From Ensifer sp. BR816 (GTDB taxonomy: Bacteria > Pseudomonadota > Alphaproteobacteria > Rhizobiales > Rhizobiaceae), in contig NZ_KB905371.1 in assembly GCF_000378985.1 (NCBI RefSeq), forward strand, positions 451,908 to 515,907: 64,000 nt of DNA, written 5' to 3'. A program made the position numbers and the translations under genes. Of the stretch, positions 11,143-20,444 are shown piece after piece (the stretch's first letter is position 1; each line of letters starts with the position of its first letter). The notes below the pieces were generated by a model, which saw only the letters and a program-made list of their open reading frames with translations, was not told where the DNA came from and searched no databases.

Positions 11143-12321
11143 CTATGCGATTGGAGACCGAGCAATTGGCCGCCGTCCATTAAGGTGGGGGCTTCCACTA
11201 CTGGCGACAGCCCCCGTGAAAAAAGCCCTGAAGAACGGAACGCAGCCGGCACCAACCGCGCCGGCTTGGACGCCAAGCTGTGAGGCGGAAACGGGAGCGA
11301 TCAGCAAGCCGCGAGATGGTCCTTCGATCGGCTCCGAGAGGATCGTTTCGACGAGCCGTTTGTTAATACCGCTAGGCAAACGACCGCCGACGACAATGCG
11401 TGCCGGATCGAAAAACGCCGTTGCTAAGCGCACAGCTTGCCGAAGCTGCGCGCCAGCCCGGCTGACCCATTCGCTTACGAGGGAACCAGCCGCCGCCGGC
11501 ATTGCATTCATGTGCTCGACGTCTCGAAGATAAAAGCCAGCGGCCTTCAGCGTCGCGAGAAGGTCCTGCCCAGAGGGACGCGGCTGATCGTAGGGGTACA
11601 GTACGCCCGGCAAGCAGGCATTGCCATTGGCACCCCGATATGGCTTCCCGTAGATCACAGCTCCGCCGCCAACCCCATGCCCGATGTGAATGAAGAACAG
11701 CGGATCATCGCCGGCGTTTTTATTTGCAAACACGTATTCGCCGAGGGCCGCTGCCGTGCCGTCGTTCTCGACATGGCAGGCAATCTCAAAGGCACCACGG
11801 AACGCTTCAATGGCCCTGCCCTCTTCAAAGGCAGGAAAGAAAGGGTGCGCCTTCAAGAGGTTTGAGGCGGTGCCGAAATTTCCCGGGACGGAAACGCCAA
11901 GGCCAACGAGGTCGCTTTTCACGATGGACAACGCAGCGAGCATTTCATTTACGGCAGCCTCAGCCGCTTCCGCCACTTCCTCCGGCTTGCCAGTCGTTAC
12001 TTCCACGGTTCTCGTTGCCAGGATCGACCCGCCAAGGTCGATGATGACCACTTCCATGCGCGCGATCGAGAAGGTGACGCCGGCTGCGAAGAAGCGATTG
12101 GCCTGCAGTCGCAATAGCCGGCGGGGTTGACCTTGCGCGCCGCTTCGATCGGGCTCATCCGAAAGCAGGCCAAGATCCAGCAACCCCCCGATGAGGCGCG
12201 TCACGGAGGCACCTGTCATCCCGGACAACTGCGCGAGGTCGACTCGCGCCACTCCCCTGTTCTTGAATATTAGTTCGACGAGTCGTCGTTCGTTGAGGGA
12301 AAGGTCCGGCAGTGCTGGCAT
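11143..12321 (-). CDS. ROK-family transcriptional repressor, copy A
   Basis: A 392-residue NagC/XylR-type ROK protein. It has an N-terminal winged helix (LNERRLVELIFKNRGVARVD then LSGMTGASVTRLIGGL, about residues 8-50) and a sugar-kinase-like ROK fold. The latter has GVSVPGNFG, the ENDGTAAALGE segment (near 195) and the GHGVGGGAVI signature (near 225). ROK repressors release DNA on binding a sugar or sugar phosphate. A long upstream extension in frame is ignored because the ATG at 12321 matches the start of the second copy. A 22-bp palindrome lies 57 bases upstream. Its partner transporter gene on the other side is only a scar. Nearly the same protein is encoded at 18767-19939. Confidence 0.9.
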   Translation of the reverse strand: MPALPDLSLNERRLVELIFKNRGVARVDLAQLSGMTGASVTRLIGGLLDLGLLSDEPDRSGAQGQPRRLLRLQANRFFAAGVTFSIARMEVVIIDLGGSILATRTVEVTTGKPEEVAEAAEAAVNEMLAALSIVKSDLVGLGVSVPGNFGTASNLLKAHPFFPAFEEGRAIEAFRGAFEIACHVENDGTAAALGEYVFANKNAGDDPLFFIHIGHGVGGGAVIYGKPYRGANGNACLPGVLYPYDQPRPSGQDLLATLKAAGFYLRDVEHMNAMPAAAGSLVSEWVSRAGAQLRQAVRLATAFFDPARIVVGGRLPSGINKRLVETILSEPIEGPSRGLLIAPVSASQLGVQAGAVGAGCVPFFRAFFTGAVASSGSPHLNGRRPIARSPIA

Positions 12322-12377
12322 GATGAAGGCAGTCCTAGCGAATCGATCCCCGGGTTCGGAAAAGTTATTGCAAAGAA

Positions 12378-12399
12378 AATTAACTTGCGCAATGTAATT
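12378..12399. promoter_or_regulatory. ROK operator palindrome, copy A
   Basis: AATTA-ac-TTGCGCAA-tg-TAATT, a 22-bp near-perfect palindrome upstream of the ROK gene. The same palindrome occurs at 19982, 23482 and 32240, each time between ROK and transporter sequence or its remains. It is the best candidate for the operator that ROK proteins bind, giving autoregulation and control of the divergent transporter. Confidence 0.7.
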
Positions 12400-12412
12400 A
12401 ACGCGGGCGGCA

Positions 12413-12556
12413 GGGACGAACCGAAAGGCAAATACGGCATCGGCGCACGTGTTCGGCACCTGCCTGCAATCCTCGTGCGCCTTCCACGGAGGTCTCCAAC
12501 CAAGGCTGGGATTTTCTGCGCAAGCTATGATCGCCAGCAATGACGCGGATTCGCAT
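12413..12556 (+). pseudogene. Scar of the ABC-transporter binding-protein gene (copy A)
   Basis: Short stretches align with the intact binding-protein gene at 23559-24560. GACGAACCGAAAGGCAAATA matches codons for DEYQGKY, CCTCGTGCGCCTTCC matches ILVRFL, and GGCTGGGATTTTCTGCGCAA with GACGCGGATTC matches GWEFLSK and NDADS. Deletions lie between these blocks. The gene lost its 5' half and its 3' end. It lies divergent from ROK copy A, the position of the transporter in the intact module. Confidence 0.75.
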
Positions 12557-13122
12557 CCTCCATTCTCGATAAGAGAAAGCTGGATTTTCAAGTGACGGAA
12601 ATGGCTATTAATCAAGCCGCAAAGAGACAGCACCGACATTGACCGCCGCATGCATCGAGTCCGGGAAACCCCGGAGATTCAAAGTGCCACCTGAAATCAG
12701 GAGATTTCGACTCTGTTCTCCGGGCCAAATTCCGCGACACCGCGGAATACACGGACTACACAAAATCTATGCGGACATTCCCGAGCATGAACTATTCGTC
12801 TTCACTTGTCGTCCGCACGATAAGTGCAGAGAGATACTTGCCTCACCCGGCCGTCGATACCGACCGGTCCCTCATTGCATTCTGTCACGGCCGGCTTCAA
12901 TTCCATGCCATTGCCTGCGCGGCGGGGTTGGTGCAGGCGGTTTCGCTTGAGCACCCGCCAAGGTCGCGGCCGGGGGTGGTCTGCGATCGAGTATACCTGG
13001 CCTCGAATTCGGCCCTTCCAGGACAAGGTTGAGCTTGCGCCTTTCTCGCCATGTCGGGTCAGCACCATGACACATTACGTCAGCGGCGCATCTGCCAAGC
13101 GACGAAGAGGCCCCCAGGCTCG
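12557..13122. other. 566-bp gap with no supported gene
   Basis: No ORF here has protein-like features. The left part is probably the end of the decayed module copy A; the rest is unassigned. It separates this scar from the 3' end of the S9 peptidase. Confidence 0.5.
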
Positions 13123-15465
13123 TCACCCGCTCGATTTATCCTTCGGCAGCTCGACCGGGATAGCGTTCCAGTTGGGCGGGTTTTGTCCGAGAATGTTGCG
13201 AACGAGGAAGTCCAGGAGTTTGCGGTTGGTGAACTTGCCGGGTGCACCATGATCCGCACCGGGCACATAGACCATTTCGAAGTCTTTTCCCGCCTTGATG
13301 AGCCGATCGGCAAGCTGGAAGGTGGAGGACGGATCGACATTGTGGTCCATTTCGCCGACGATGAGCATCAGCTTGCCCTGCAGCCGATAGGCATTGTCTA
13401 TGTCGGAGGATTGCGAATATTCGATGCCGACCGGCCAACCCATCCATTGCTCGTTCCACCAGATCTTGTCCATGCGGTTGTCGTAGCAACCGCTGTTGGC
13501 AACCGCAACCTTGTAGAATTCGGGGTGGAAGAGCAGCGCGCCCACCGCATTCTGGCCACCGGCGGACCCGCCGAAAATGCCGACATTGGAGATGTCGTAC
13601 CAGGGAAACTGAGCGGCTGCCGCCTTGTGCCAGAGAATGCGATCGGGGAAGCCCGCGTCCTTCAGGTTTTTCCAGGCGACATCATGAAAGGCGCGCGAGC
13701 GGTTGTTAGTGCCCATGCCGTCGATCTGCGCGACAATGAAACCTAATTGCGTGAGCAGCTCGGTCTCGGTCGAGAATGATTTCGGGACGAACGAGCCCTG
13801 CGGCCCGGCATAGATGTGCTCCACCACCGGGTATCTCTTCTTCGGATCGAAGTTGGCTGGCAGATGAATGATGCCCCAGATATCGGTCTTGCCGTCCCGT
13901 CCCTTGGCAGGAAAGCTGAGCGGCGGTCGCCAGCCCGCGGCGGTGAGCTCGGAAATTTCGGCGCTCTCGACATCCATCCGCTTGACGTTGTCTTTGGCAC
14001 GGTAGAGCACCATGCGCGGCGGCAGATCGACGCGAGACCACAAATCGACATAGTAGCGGCCGCCGGGCGAAAACACGATCTGGTGGTTGGCCGGCTCGGG
14101 CGTGAGCTCGGTCAGCCCCGTTCCGTCGAAGCCGATGCGGTAGGCGTGGACGAAATACGGATCCTCCTCCGGGTTCATACCGCTTGCCTCGAACCAGATC
14201 TGACGCTGGATCGGATCGACGTAGTCGACCGCCCGCACCACCCAATCACCATGGGTGATTTGGTTTTCGAGCGCACCGCTCCGGCCATTGAACAGATACA
14301 GATGCTCGTGCCCGTCGCGTTCCGACGCCCAGATGATCTCCTTGCCGTCATCGACATCATAACGGTAGGTTTTCCCGGTCCACTTCTGGTCCCTAGTGAG
14401 CGATATGTAATCGACGAAGGTCCTACTAGCCTCATCGATCAGCGCGCGCGTGCGGCCGGTGGCGGCATCCACCTCCACCAGACGATAGAGCTGATGGCCG
14501 CGCTGGTTGTATTCGAAGGTGAAGCCGCGCGCGTCCTTCCACCACTTGATGGGCGATATCTGGAACGGGTTCGAAAACAGGGCGTTGTCAATCGCGATCT
14601 CGCGCCGGCCGGCAATGTCGAACAGCACCGGCTGGGAAAGTGGAAGCACGTCACCCGCCTTGAGATAGGCGATGGAAGGAAATTTAGGTTGAAGCTGGTC
14701 CGTTGGCGCCGATTCGAGGTAGTGCACCTCCCGCTTGTAGCCGGGCCGGATGCGGTAGGCCGCAAGGTGGCGAGAGTCGGGAGACCAGCGGAGCGTGGAG
14801 AAGGCATAGTAGTTGCCTTCCGAACCGTCCCAGCTCAGCGGGACATCCTGCGAGCCGTCCTTGTTGCGCAGGAAGACATTGTAGTTCTTGATATAGGCGC
14901 TCCATTTTCCGTCCGGCGACACGCTCCACTTGCGGGAATCATTCGTCACGGGCGGCGTGTAGTCGTGGCTTTCCTTCTGATAACGCGGGTCGTCCGGCTT
15001 AATTTCGGCGGCCGTGCAGGCATCGCTCGTTAGGCCGCAACTCCACAGCCTATTCCCGCTGCGGAAGTTAAGCCTGTCACCATTGTCGGTCAGTTCGAAG
15101 CGGTCGAATGGAAGGTTTTCAGGATTAAAACTCTGGTGGGTCTCCTTGTTCAGCGCCGCCGCGAGGCGGACCTGATCGAAGGCCGGTCGCTTCTCGCCCG
15201 TGGCGGCATTGACCAGCAAGAACTCGTGCTCGCCGTGACTGCTCCGTCGGTAGGCGAAGGTGTCCTCGCTAAGCCAAAAAGGCACTTCGGGCAGATCGAC
15301 AGAGAGCCGGCGATAGCGGTCGTTGATCGTGAGCGCCCGCTCGAAGTCGGCGAGCGCCAGCGGCGAATCCCCAGGGGCCGGACCGTTCGGCAGCCCCTGC
15401 GCGCCCGCCGCTCCCGCCTCAACGAACAGCGCGAGCGTTAAAGCCCCGATCTTCAACATGGCCAT
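13123..15465 (-). CDS. Secreted S9 (dipeptidyl peptidase IV-type) serine peptidase
   Basis: A 780-residue protein with a signal peptide (about 1-22, LTLALFVEAGAAGAQG). An N-terminal beta-propeller of the DPP IV type (about 60-480) is followed by an alpha/beta-hydrolase S9 catalytic domain. The nucleophile elbow is FGGSAGG (Ser near 631), the acid is Asp in GEMDHN (near 704) and the histidine is in GADHGAPG (near 738). Classical members have GWSYGG, so the elbow is a variant. It probably acts in the periplasm on short or proline-containing peptides. It stands alone between two ROK module copies and so looks like separate accessory cargo. Confidence 0.85.
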   Translation of the reverse strand: MAMLKIGALTLALFVEAGAAGAQGLPNGPAPGDSPLALADFERALTINDRYRRLSVDLPEVPFWLSEDTFAYRRSSHGEHEFLLVNAATGEKRPAFDQVRLAAALNKETHQSFNPENLPFDRFELTDNGDRLNFRSGNRLWSCGLTSDACTAAEIKPDDPRYQKESHDYTPPVTNDSRKWSVSPDGKWSAYIKNYNVFLRNKDGSQDVPLSWDGSEGNYYAFSTLRWSPDSRHLAAYRIRPGYKREVHYLESAPTDQLQPKFPSIAYLKAGDVLPLSQPVLFDIAGRREIAIDNALFSNPFQISPIKWWKDARGFTFEYNQRGHQLYRLVEVDAATGRTRALIDEASRTFVDYISLTRDQKWTGKTYRYDVDDGKEIIWASERDGHEHLYLFNGRSGALENQITHGDWVVRAVDYVDPIQRQIWFEASGMNPEEDPYFVHAYRIGFDGTGLTELTPEPANHQIVFSPGGRYYVDLWSRVDLPPRMVLYRAKDNVKRMDVESAEISELTAAGWRPPLSFPAKGRDGKTDIWGIIHLPANFDPKKRYPVVEHIYAGPQGSFVPKSFSTETELLTQLGFIVAQIDGMGTNNRSRAFHDVAWKNLKDAGFPDRILWHKAAAAQFPWYDISNVGIFGGSAGGQNAVGALLFHPEFYKVAVANSGCYDNRMDKIWWNEQWMGWPVGIEYSQSSDIDNAYRLQGKLMLIVGEMDHNVDPSSTFQLADRLIKAGKDFEMVYVPGADHGAPGKFTNRKLLDFLVRNILGQNPPNWNAIPVELPKDKSSG

Positions 15466-16605
15466 TTGCCCCCTTCAGTTTTATTAGTCACCGCGTCCTT
15501 GGATCTGCACTGCTCAAAAGGCCGTGCAGCAGCGTTCAGGTCCTGAGGAGCCCGCAACTGCCTTGTTACGCAATCGCCGCGTCCGAACCTGATGACTTGA
15601 CGAGTCTCCGGACACCCAGGAACCGACGAGGTTGAATCGATGGGAAAGTTGGAATGGACTTCCCGCCCAAGCAGCAGCTTGGCCCAGCATTGTCATCGAC
15701 GAACCTCTGATCGGCCTCACAATGATCAATGGAGAAGATTGAGCTATCACTTTGAGCCGGCCTAATTAACACGGGGATTCTGGAGACCCCAGCATTAATC
15801 GTGCCAAAGAAGACACTGGTGGAAATACGCGCGGCTGGTCGAAACTGTTATGTCGCGTGTCTAACATCGTCAGACATCGGACATGCTCTACCTCAATACA
15901 ACGCCGCGTCAGGTGGACTGCCATTCAGGAACGGATGAACGAACGAAACCCTTCCGACTGGCGCCAGCTCCGCAAGGTCGTCAAACAGGCTGTGAACCAG
16001 ATGCCCCTGTGGGAGCCCACCATGCATTGAAGGGCGAAGCCTAGAAGGTTGGCTTTTCATCTGACCGGGCGCCTGCCCGGACGCATTAAGTGCAGGCTGA
16101 TCGCCGGATGCACGCCGGCCACCGCTGCTGCGATCGCGGCTTCCCGCGTCGATTTCTTGTCGTTGGTTGGATCACCCATAGCGCGCCGACGCTCGAGCCT
16201 CGATTTCGCGTGAAAAAAAGGGGCCAGCGGAAGACCGCGGCCAAAATTAACCTCCAGAGGGGAACAGCCGATCCGGCGGCTGCCGCAAGAGCGGTCCCGA
16301 ATGCCAGCTTTTTGAAGATTTGGAAGGTTCATTGCAATCCCCTTTTGTTGCAGGCGGATCATGCTCAAAAAGCGGCCAATCAATCAAAACGATAGTGCGC
16401 ATGGCAATAATGCGTGACATTCATATCCTTCGCGCCGAATTTATGACCTTCGCCATGAGGGATGGCTTAGCCGATCGTCCGGCCCGGGCGACGTGTAAAA
16501 TCGATAGTTCGGGCGAATTGAACGTCGCGACCTGACTGCTTCGCTCAGCACGCACCGGACACCGGAACCAGGCCATTGCCTCGCAGCAAGACGCCCAGCA
16601 CGGCG
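15466..16605. other. 1.1-kb gap without a supported gene
   Basis: No ORF is convincing. At 16336-16230 on the minus strand, ATGAACCTTCCAAATCTTCA followed by a one-base shift in an A run would encode KLAFGTALAAAAGSAVP. This looks like the signal peptide of a lost secreted protein, but nothing recognisable follows. The rest shows no promoter, repeat or RNA that I can support. Confidence 0.4.
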
Positions 16606-17078
16606 TTAGGTCGGTACGCCGAGCCCCACCTTGATCCGGTCCATGGCGACGAAGGTGCGGAAGCGTTTGACATTGTTGTTGCCGAAGAACAGGCGGCGGG
16701 TGCTTCGTAGTCGGCCATCGACGGCACGACGACGACGAGGACGAAGTCGGCTTCGCCGGTCACATAATAGCATTGCTGAATTTCGGGGGCGGCGGCAAAT
16801 TCGCGTTTGGCCTGCTCGATCTGTTCCGCCGTCTCGCTGATCACTTCGACCTCGACGAAGATGGTGATTGCCTGGCCGACGGCGGCGGGATCGACAACGG
16901 CGACGTTGGCGCGGATGACGCCATCCTCCGTCATGCGCTTGATGCGCCGCTGCACCGCAGGTGCCGAGAGACTGACAGCCGCGCCGATCGTCCTTTGCGG
17001 CGTCGTGTTGTCACGCTGCAGGATCTCCAGGATCTTGCGGTCGAAAACGTCGAGTTGGGGCGGTTTGGAGGGCGGCAC
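16606..17078 (-). pseudogene. Lrp/AsnC-family regulator with 4-base deletion
   Basis: Residues from the GTG at 17078 (VPPSKPPQLDVFDRKILEIL) form the Lrp helix-turn-helix (to TEDGVIRANVAVVD). The RAM ligand domain follows (FVEVEVISETAEQIEQ, CYYVTGEADFVLVVVVPSM). After MADYEA the frame is lost. The natural end, FFGNNNVKRFRTFVAMDRIKVGLGVPT, is found one frame over, and inserting four bases (CTGA) would restore a 158-residue protein of normal length. The shifted product would keep the DNA-binding domain but replace the last 25 residues. Another GTG at 17090 is possible. Divergent from the ammonia-lyase gene, which it presumably controlled. Confidence 0.8.
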
Positions 17079-17181
17079 GGACGACCCCACGAAACAAACT
17101 TGCAAAACAGAGGTCAAATATCGGCGCCATTTTTGCGAAGTTTGCAATATGTTTTCATCCAGACAACAAGCGAGGCCGTTC

Positions 17182-18381
17182 ATGTTAATTCTCAACAGCA
17201 ATCCCGACTATCGGTCGCCACTCGAACCTGACGATGCCGATATGCTCGGGCTCACTGCGGCCGAGGGCGTTGAACTTCACTTGCGCTTCCGCGACCATCA
17301 TGCCGAGACACCGCTGATTTCGTTGCCCGCGCTCGCCGCCCAAACAGGTATTGCTGCAATACATTTGAAAGATGAGGGCAAGCGATTGGGACTCGGCAGC
17401 TTCAAGGCGCTGGGCGGCGCTTACGCCGTCGTCCGCCTTGTTCTCGAGGAAGCGCAAAGACGGCTCAGGCGGCCGGTCGACATGGCCGAGTTGCGTTCGC
17501 CTGACGTCCGCAGGGTCGCCGAGACAATGACCTTCGCCTGCGCGACCGACGGCAATCATGGTCGCTCCGTCGCCCAGGGCGCCAGTCTCGTCGGCGCGCG
17601 GGCGGCGATCTTTGTCCACGCCGGCGTCAGCGACGAGCGCGTCGCGGCGATCGCACGCTTTGGCGCCGAGATGATCCGCGTCGCCGGGAGCTATGACGAC
17701 TCCGTCAAGGAGGCGGCCCGTGTGGCGCGCGCCCGCGACTGGACCATCGTGTCCGACACGTCCTGGCCGGGTTACGAGCGCATTCCCGGACTGGTGATGC
17801 AAGGCTACACGGCGCTGGTGCGCGAGGCGCTAAGGCAGATGCCGGCGCCGCCGACCCATGTGTTCATCCAGTCCGGCGTTGGCGGTATCGCCGCCGCAGT
17901 TGCCGGCCATCTGGCCATCGCATTCGGTGATCGGCGGCCGGTCTTCACCGTAGTCGACCCTGCCCGCGCCGCCTGCCTGTTCGAGACCGCGCGGGCCGGC
18001 CATCCCGTCGCCGTGCCGCATGGCGAACCGACCGTTATGGCCATGCTCGAATGTTACCAGCCATCGCTTGTCGCCTGGCGCATCCTGTCACGCGTTGCCG
18101 ATGCCTTCATGACCGTCGACGAGGACGATGCGATGGCGGTGATGCGGCGACTTGCCAATCCGGTCGGCGGCGATCCGGCTGTCGTTGCCGGAGAAAGTGG
18201 TGGTGTCGGGCTTGCCGGGCTCCTAAAGGCTGTCGCCGATCCTGAAATGAGATCGGCTCTTTCCATCAATGAGGAGTCCCGCATCTTCCTGGTCAACACG
18301 GAGGGTGCGACTGATCCCTGCAAATATCAGGAAATCGTCGGGCGTTCGCCTGATGAGGTCACATCGCGAGGTGCAGAGTGA
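17182..18381 (+). CDS. dpaL: Diaminopropionate ammonia-lyase (PLP enzyme)
   Basis: A 399-residue fold-type II PLP enzyme of the DpaL/YgeX family, whose E. coli member has 398 residues. It splits 2,3-diaminopropionate into pyruvate and ammonia. The PLP lysine lies in GLGSFKALGGAYA (near residue 75), the phosphate-binding glycines in QSGVGGIAAAVAGHL, and the substrate part in FACATDGNHGRSVA. The ATG at 17182 starts MLILNSNPDYRSPL and ignores a longer upstream extension that crosses the Lrp promoter. It overlaps the start of a truncated amidohydrolase gene (ATGAGC, 4 bases), so the two were an amino-acid degradation operon. Confidence 0.9.
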   Translation: MLILNSNPDYRSPLEPDDADMLGLTAAEGVELHLRFRDHHAETPLISLPALAAQTGIAAIHLKDEGKRLGLGSFKALGGAYAVVRLVLEEAQRRLRRPVDMAELRSPDVRRVAETMTFACATDGNHGRSVAQGASLVGARAAIFVHAGVSDERVAAIARFGAEMIRVAGSYDDSVKEAARVARARDWTIVSDTSWPGYERIPGLVMQGYTALVREALRQMPAPPTHVFIQSGVGGIAAAVAGHLAIAFGDRRPVFTVVDPARAACLFETARAGHPVAVPHGEPTVMAMLECYQPSLVAWRILSRVADAFMTVDEDDAMAVMRRLANPVGGDPAVVAGESGGVGLAGLLKAVADPEMRSALSINEESRIFLVNTEGATDPCKYQEIVGRSPDEVTSRGAE

Positions 18382-18587
18382 GCAACCATTCCATCGACTC
18401 CACCCGGCTGCTTGGCCGGCTTGGCGAACTTGGCGCCATCGGTCGTGACAGCGACAGCCGACTGATCCGTCTTGCCTCGTCCGATACCGACAAGCTCGGG
18501 CGGGACAAGTTCGTGTCCTGGATCGAAGCGGCCGGTCTCGAGGTCGCGGTCGACCGGATCGGACGCGTGGCGACGCGTAGACCGTGA
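18378..18587 (+). pseudogene. N-terminal fragment of an amidase/hydantoinase-type Zn hydrolase (M20)
   Basis: The first about 62 codons read like the start of an N-carbamoyl-amino-acid hydrolase: RLLGRLGELGAIGRDSDSRL and then DKLGRDKFVSWIEAAGLEVA. The family is about 400 residues, but here the frame stops at 18587 after VATRRP and no metal-binding region follows. The break lies about 180 bases before the end of ROK copy B, so arrival of that module, or a later deletion, removed the rest. The gene overlaps dpaL and must have been translated with it. Confidence 0.7.
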
Positions 18588-18766
18588 AGCCGATCCCGCT
18601 TCCCATCGACCTTGCAATTTTGTGGAGGTCGACTGCGGCGGTTGTGCGTGGCTGGCCACGCCGTGCGACAGTTGGGCGTGGTTCGCGCTCGGCGTCACAA
18701 GAAGCAGGCCTTGGCGACGTCCTGCCTCAACCGCTTCCTCCCCGCCGGGTTTATGTCTGCACCGAA

Positions 18767-19939
18767 CTATGTGGCCCGAGAAACGGGCCGTCTACCGTTA
18801 AGGCGGGCGCTTCCGCTATTGGCGACAGCACCCGTGAAAAGAGCCGCGAAAAACGGGACGCAGCCTGCGCCAACCGCACCAGCCTGGACGCCAAGATGCG
18901 AGGCGAAAACCGGAGCGATCGGCAGACCTCGCGATGGTCCTTCGACCGGCTCCGAGAGGATTGTCTCGACAAGACGTTTGTTGAGATCGCTGGGCAAGCG
19001 CCCGCCAATGACAATGCGAGCCGGGTCGAAAAACGCCGTCGCAACGCGCACAGCCTGGCGAAGCTGCTCGCCCGCGCGAGCGACCCACTGGCTGACGATG
19101 GCATCTGCTGCCGCTGGCAATGCGCTCATGTCGTCGAAGTCCCGAACCTGAAAGCCGGCCGCGTCCAGCGTTTCAATCAGGTCCTGTCCGGAGGGCCGCG
19201 GCTGATCGTAGGGGTAGAGGACACCCGGCAGGCAGGCATTGCCGTTCGCACCGCTATACGGCCTGCCGTCGATGACGGCGCCGCCGCCGACCCCATGCCC
19301 GATGTGAATGAAGAACAGAGGGTCATCAATGGGACTCTCATTTGCGAACACGTATTCCCCGAGGGCAGCGGCCGTCCCGTCGTTTTCGACATGGCAGGTA
19401 ATGTCGAAGGCATCTCGAAACACTTCGATTGCACGGCCGTCTTCGAAGGCGGGAAAGAAAGGGTGCGCCTTCAACAGGCTCGAGGCCGTCCCGAAATTTC
19501 CAGGCAAGGAAACGCCAATGCCGACGAGGTCGGTTTTCCGGATGGACAGTTGAGCGAGCATGTCATTGACGGCAGCTTGAGCTGCCTCCGCCACTTCTTC
19601 CGGGCTGCCGGTCGTCACCCCAACGGTCCTTGTGGCCACGATCGAGCCGCCAAGATCGATGATGACGACCTCCATCCGCGCCACCGAGAACGTGACGCCG
19701 GCTGCGAAAAAGCGACTGGCCTGCAGCTGTAATAGCCGTCGCGGTTGACCCTGAGCCCCACTTCGATCCGGCTCCTCCGAAACCAGGCCGAAATCCAGCA
19801 GGCCCCCGATCAGGCGCGTCACGGAGGGGCCCGTCATGCCGGACAGCTGCGCCAGGTCGACACGGGCCACTCCCCTGTTCTTGAATATCAGTTCGACGAG
19901 CCGTCGTTCGTTCAGGGATAGTTCCGGTAGTGCAGGCAT
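18767..19939 (-). CDS. ROK-family transcriptional repressor, copy B
   Basis: A 390-residue ROK protein, very close to copy A at 11143-12321 over its whole length. It has the same winged helix (LSGMTGPSVTRLIGGL), GVSLPGNFG, ENDGTAAALGE and GHGVGGGAVI motifs. The C-terminal few residues differ. An ATG 19 codons upstream would overlap the operator region, and the shared MPALPELS start is preferred. The 22-bp palindrome sits 43 bases upstream. On the other side of the palindrome is a decayed binding-protein gene, so this repressor, like copy A, has lost its local transporter and could act in trans on the operon at 23.5 kb. Confidence 0.9.
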   Translation of the reverse strand: MPALPELSLNERRLVELIFKNRGVARVDLAQLSGMTGPSVTRLIGGLLDFGLVSEEPDRSGAQGQPRRLLQLQASRFFAAGVTFSVARMEVVIIDLGGSIVATRTVGVTTGSPEEVAEAAQAAVNDMLAQLSIRKTDLVGIGVSLPGNFGTASSLLKAHPFFPAFEDGRAIEVFRDAFDITCHVENDGTAAALGEYVFANESPIDDPLFFIHIGHGVGGGAVIDGRPYSGANGNACLPGVLYPYDQPRPSGQDLIETLDAAGFQVRDFDDMSALPAAADAIVSQWVARAGEQLRQAVRVATAFFDPARIVIGGRLPSDLNKRLVETILSEPVEGPSRGLPIAPVFASHLGVQAGAVGAGCVPFFAALFTGAVANSGSARLNGRRPVSRAT

Positions 19940-19981
19940 GTCACGGTTCCTGGCAAATCGTTTAGAAGCTATTGCAAATAA

Positions 19982-20003
19982 ACTTAACTTGCGCAATGTA
20001 ATT
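19982..20003. promoter_or_regulatory. ROK operator palindrome, copy B
   Basis: Same palindrome as copy A with one change in the left arm (ACTTA instead of AATTA) and an intact TTGCGCAA core and right arm TAATT. The next 30 bases (AAAGTGACAC, then CCCACGTAAGAGG) are nearly identical to those at 23504-23531, the 5' untranslated region of the working transporter. Confidence 0.7.
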
Positions 20004-20055
20004 AAAGTGACACAGAGCCCACGTAAGAGGCATTCTCAAAATCGGGAGGGTTTCG

Positions 20056-20342
20056 ATGAAACGGCCGCATGTTCTTGCGCGCACTGCTGCCGCGGCTTTT
20101 CGGCTCGGGCAGACGCGATGATCTGCAGTCAAGGCGGCGAACGCGCGGCCTGGATTGCCGGCCAGGGCAAGCAGCGGACGATGTTGCTGAACGCGGGTTG
20201 GCGCCAAGGTCTAGACTCCTGGCAGAGAAGTACAATTCCCCAAGCCGACGTCTTTCCCGGCATGGCGGACACCCGCAGGGCCCACTGCCAAACTCAGTCT
20301 GCGTCCTGGACGAGCTTCCTCCCCGCGCAAGGTCAGTCGTAG
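20056..20342 (+). pseudogene. ABC-transporter binding protein, decayed copy B
   Basis: Aligns with the 5' third of the intact gene at 23559. The readable core SQGGERAAWIAGQGKQ matches SPQGGERAVWIAEQAKA. LLNAGW, a segment around RLLAEK in a shifted frame, and PQADVFPGMADT follow, and then the sequence ends at a stop. Frameshifts and a 3' truncation leave no usable protein. It starts 53 bases after the palindrome, the same spacing as in the intact module. Confidence 0.8.
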
Positions 20343-20444
20343 AGGATCCCTAATGAAAGGCGACACATGCGTCCCTACGCAACAAGGGCACAAGGGCGGT
20401 TTCCTTCCCATCGGGAACGTTTCGAAGCAGGGCAGGTGAGCGGG

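Noticed and set aside
13816-15033. A 405-residue plus-strand ORF
   Set aside because: It is antisense to the S9 peptidase, whose catalytic and propeller motifs on the minus strand are unmistakable.
16057-16383. A 108-residue minus-strand ORF in the gap after the S9 peptidase
   Set aside because: Only a signal-peptide-like stretch in a shifted frame could be seen; no recognisable mature protein and no ribosome site.
18584-19732. A 382-residue plus-strand ORF
   Set aside because: It is the reverse reading of ROK copy B; no family features.
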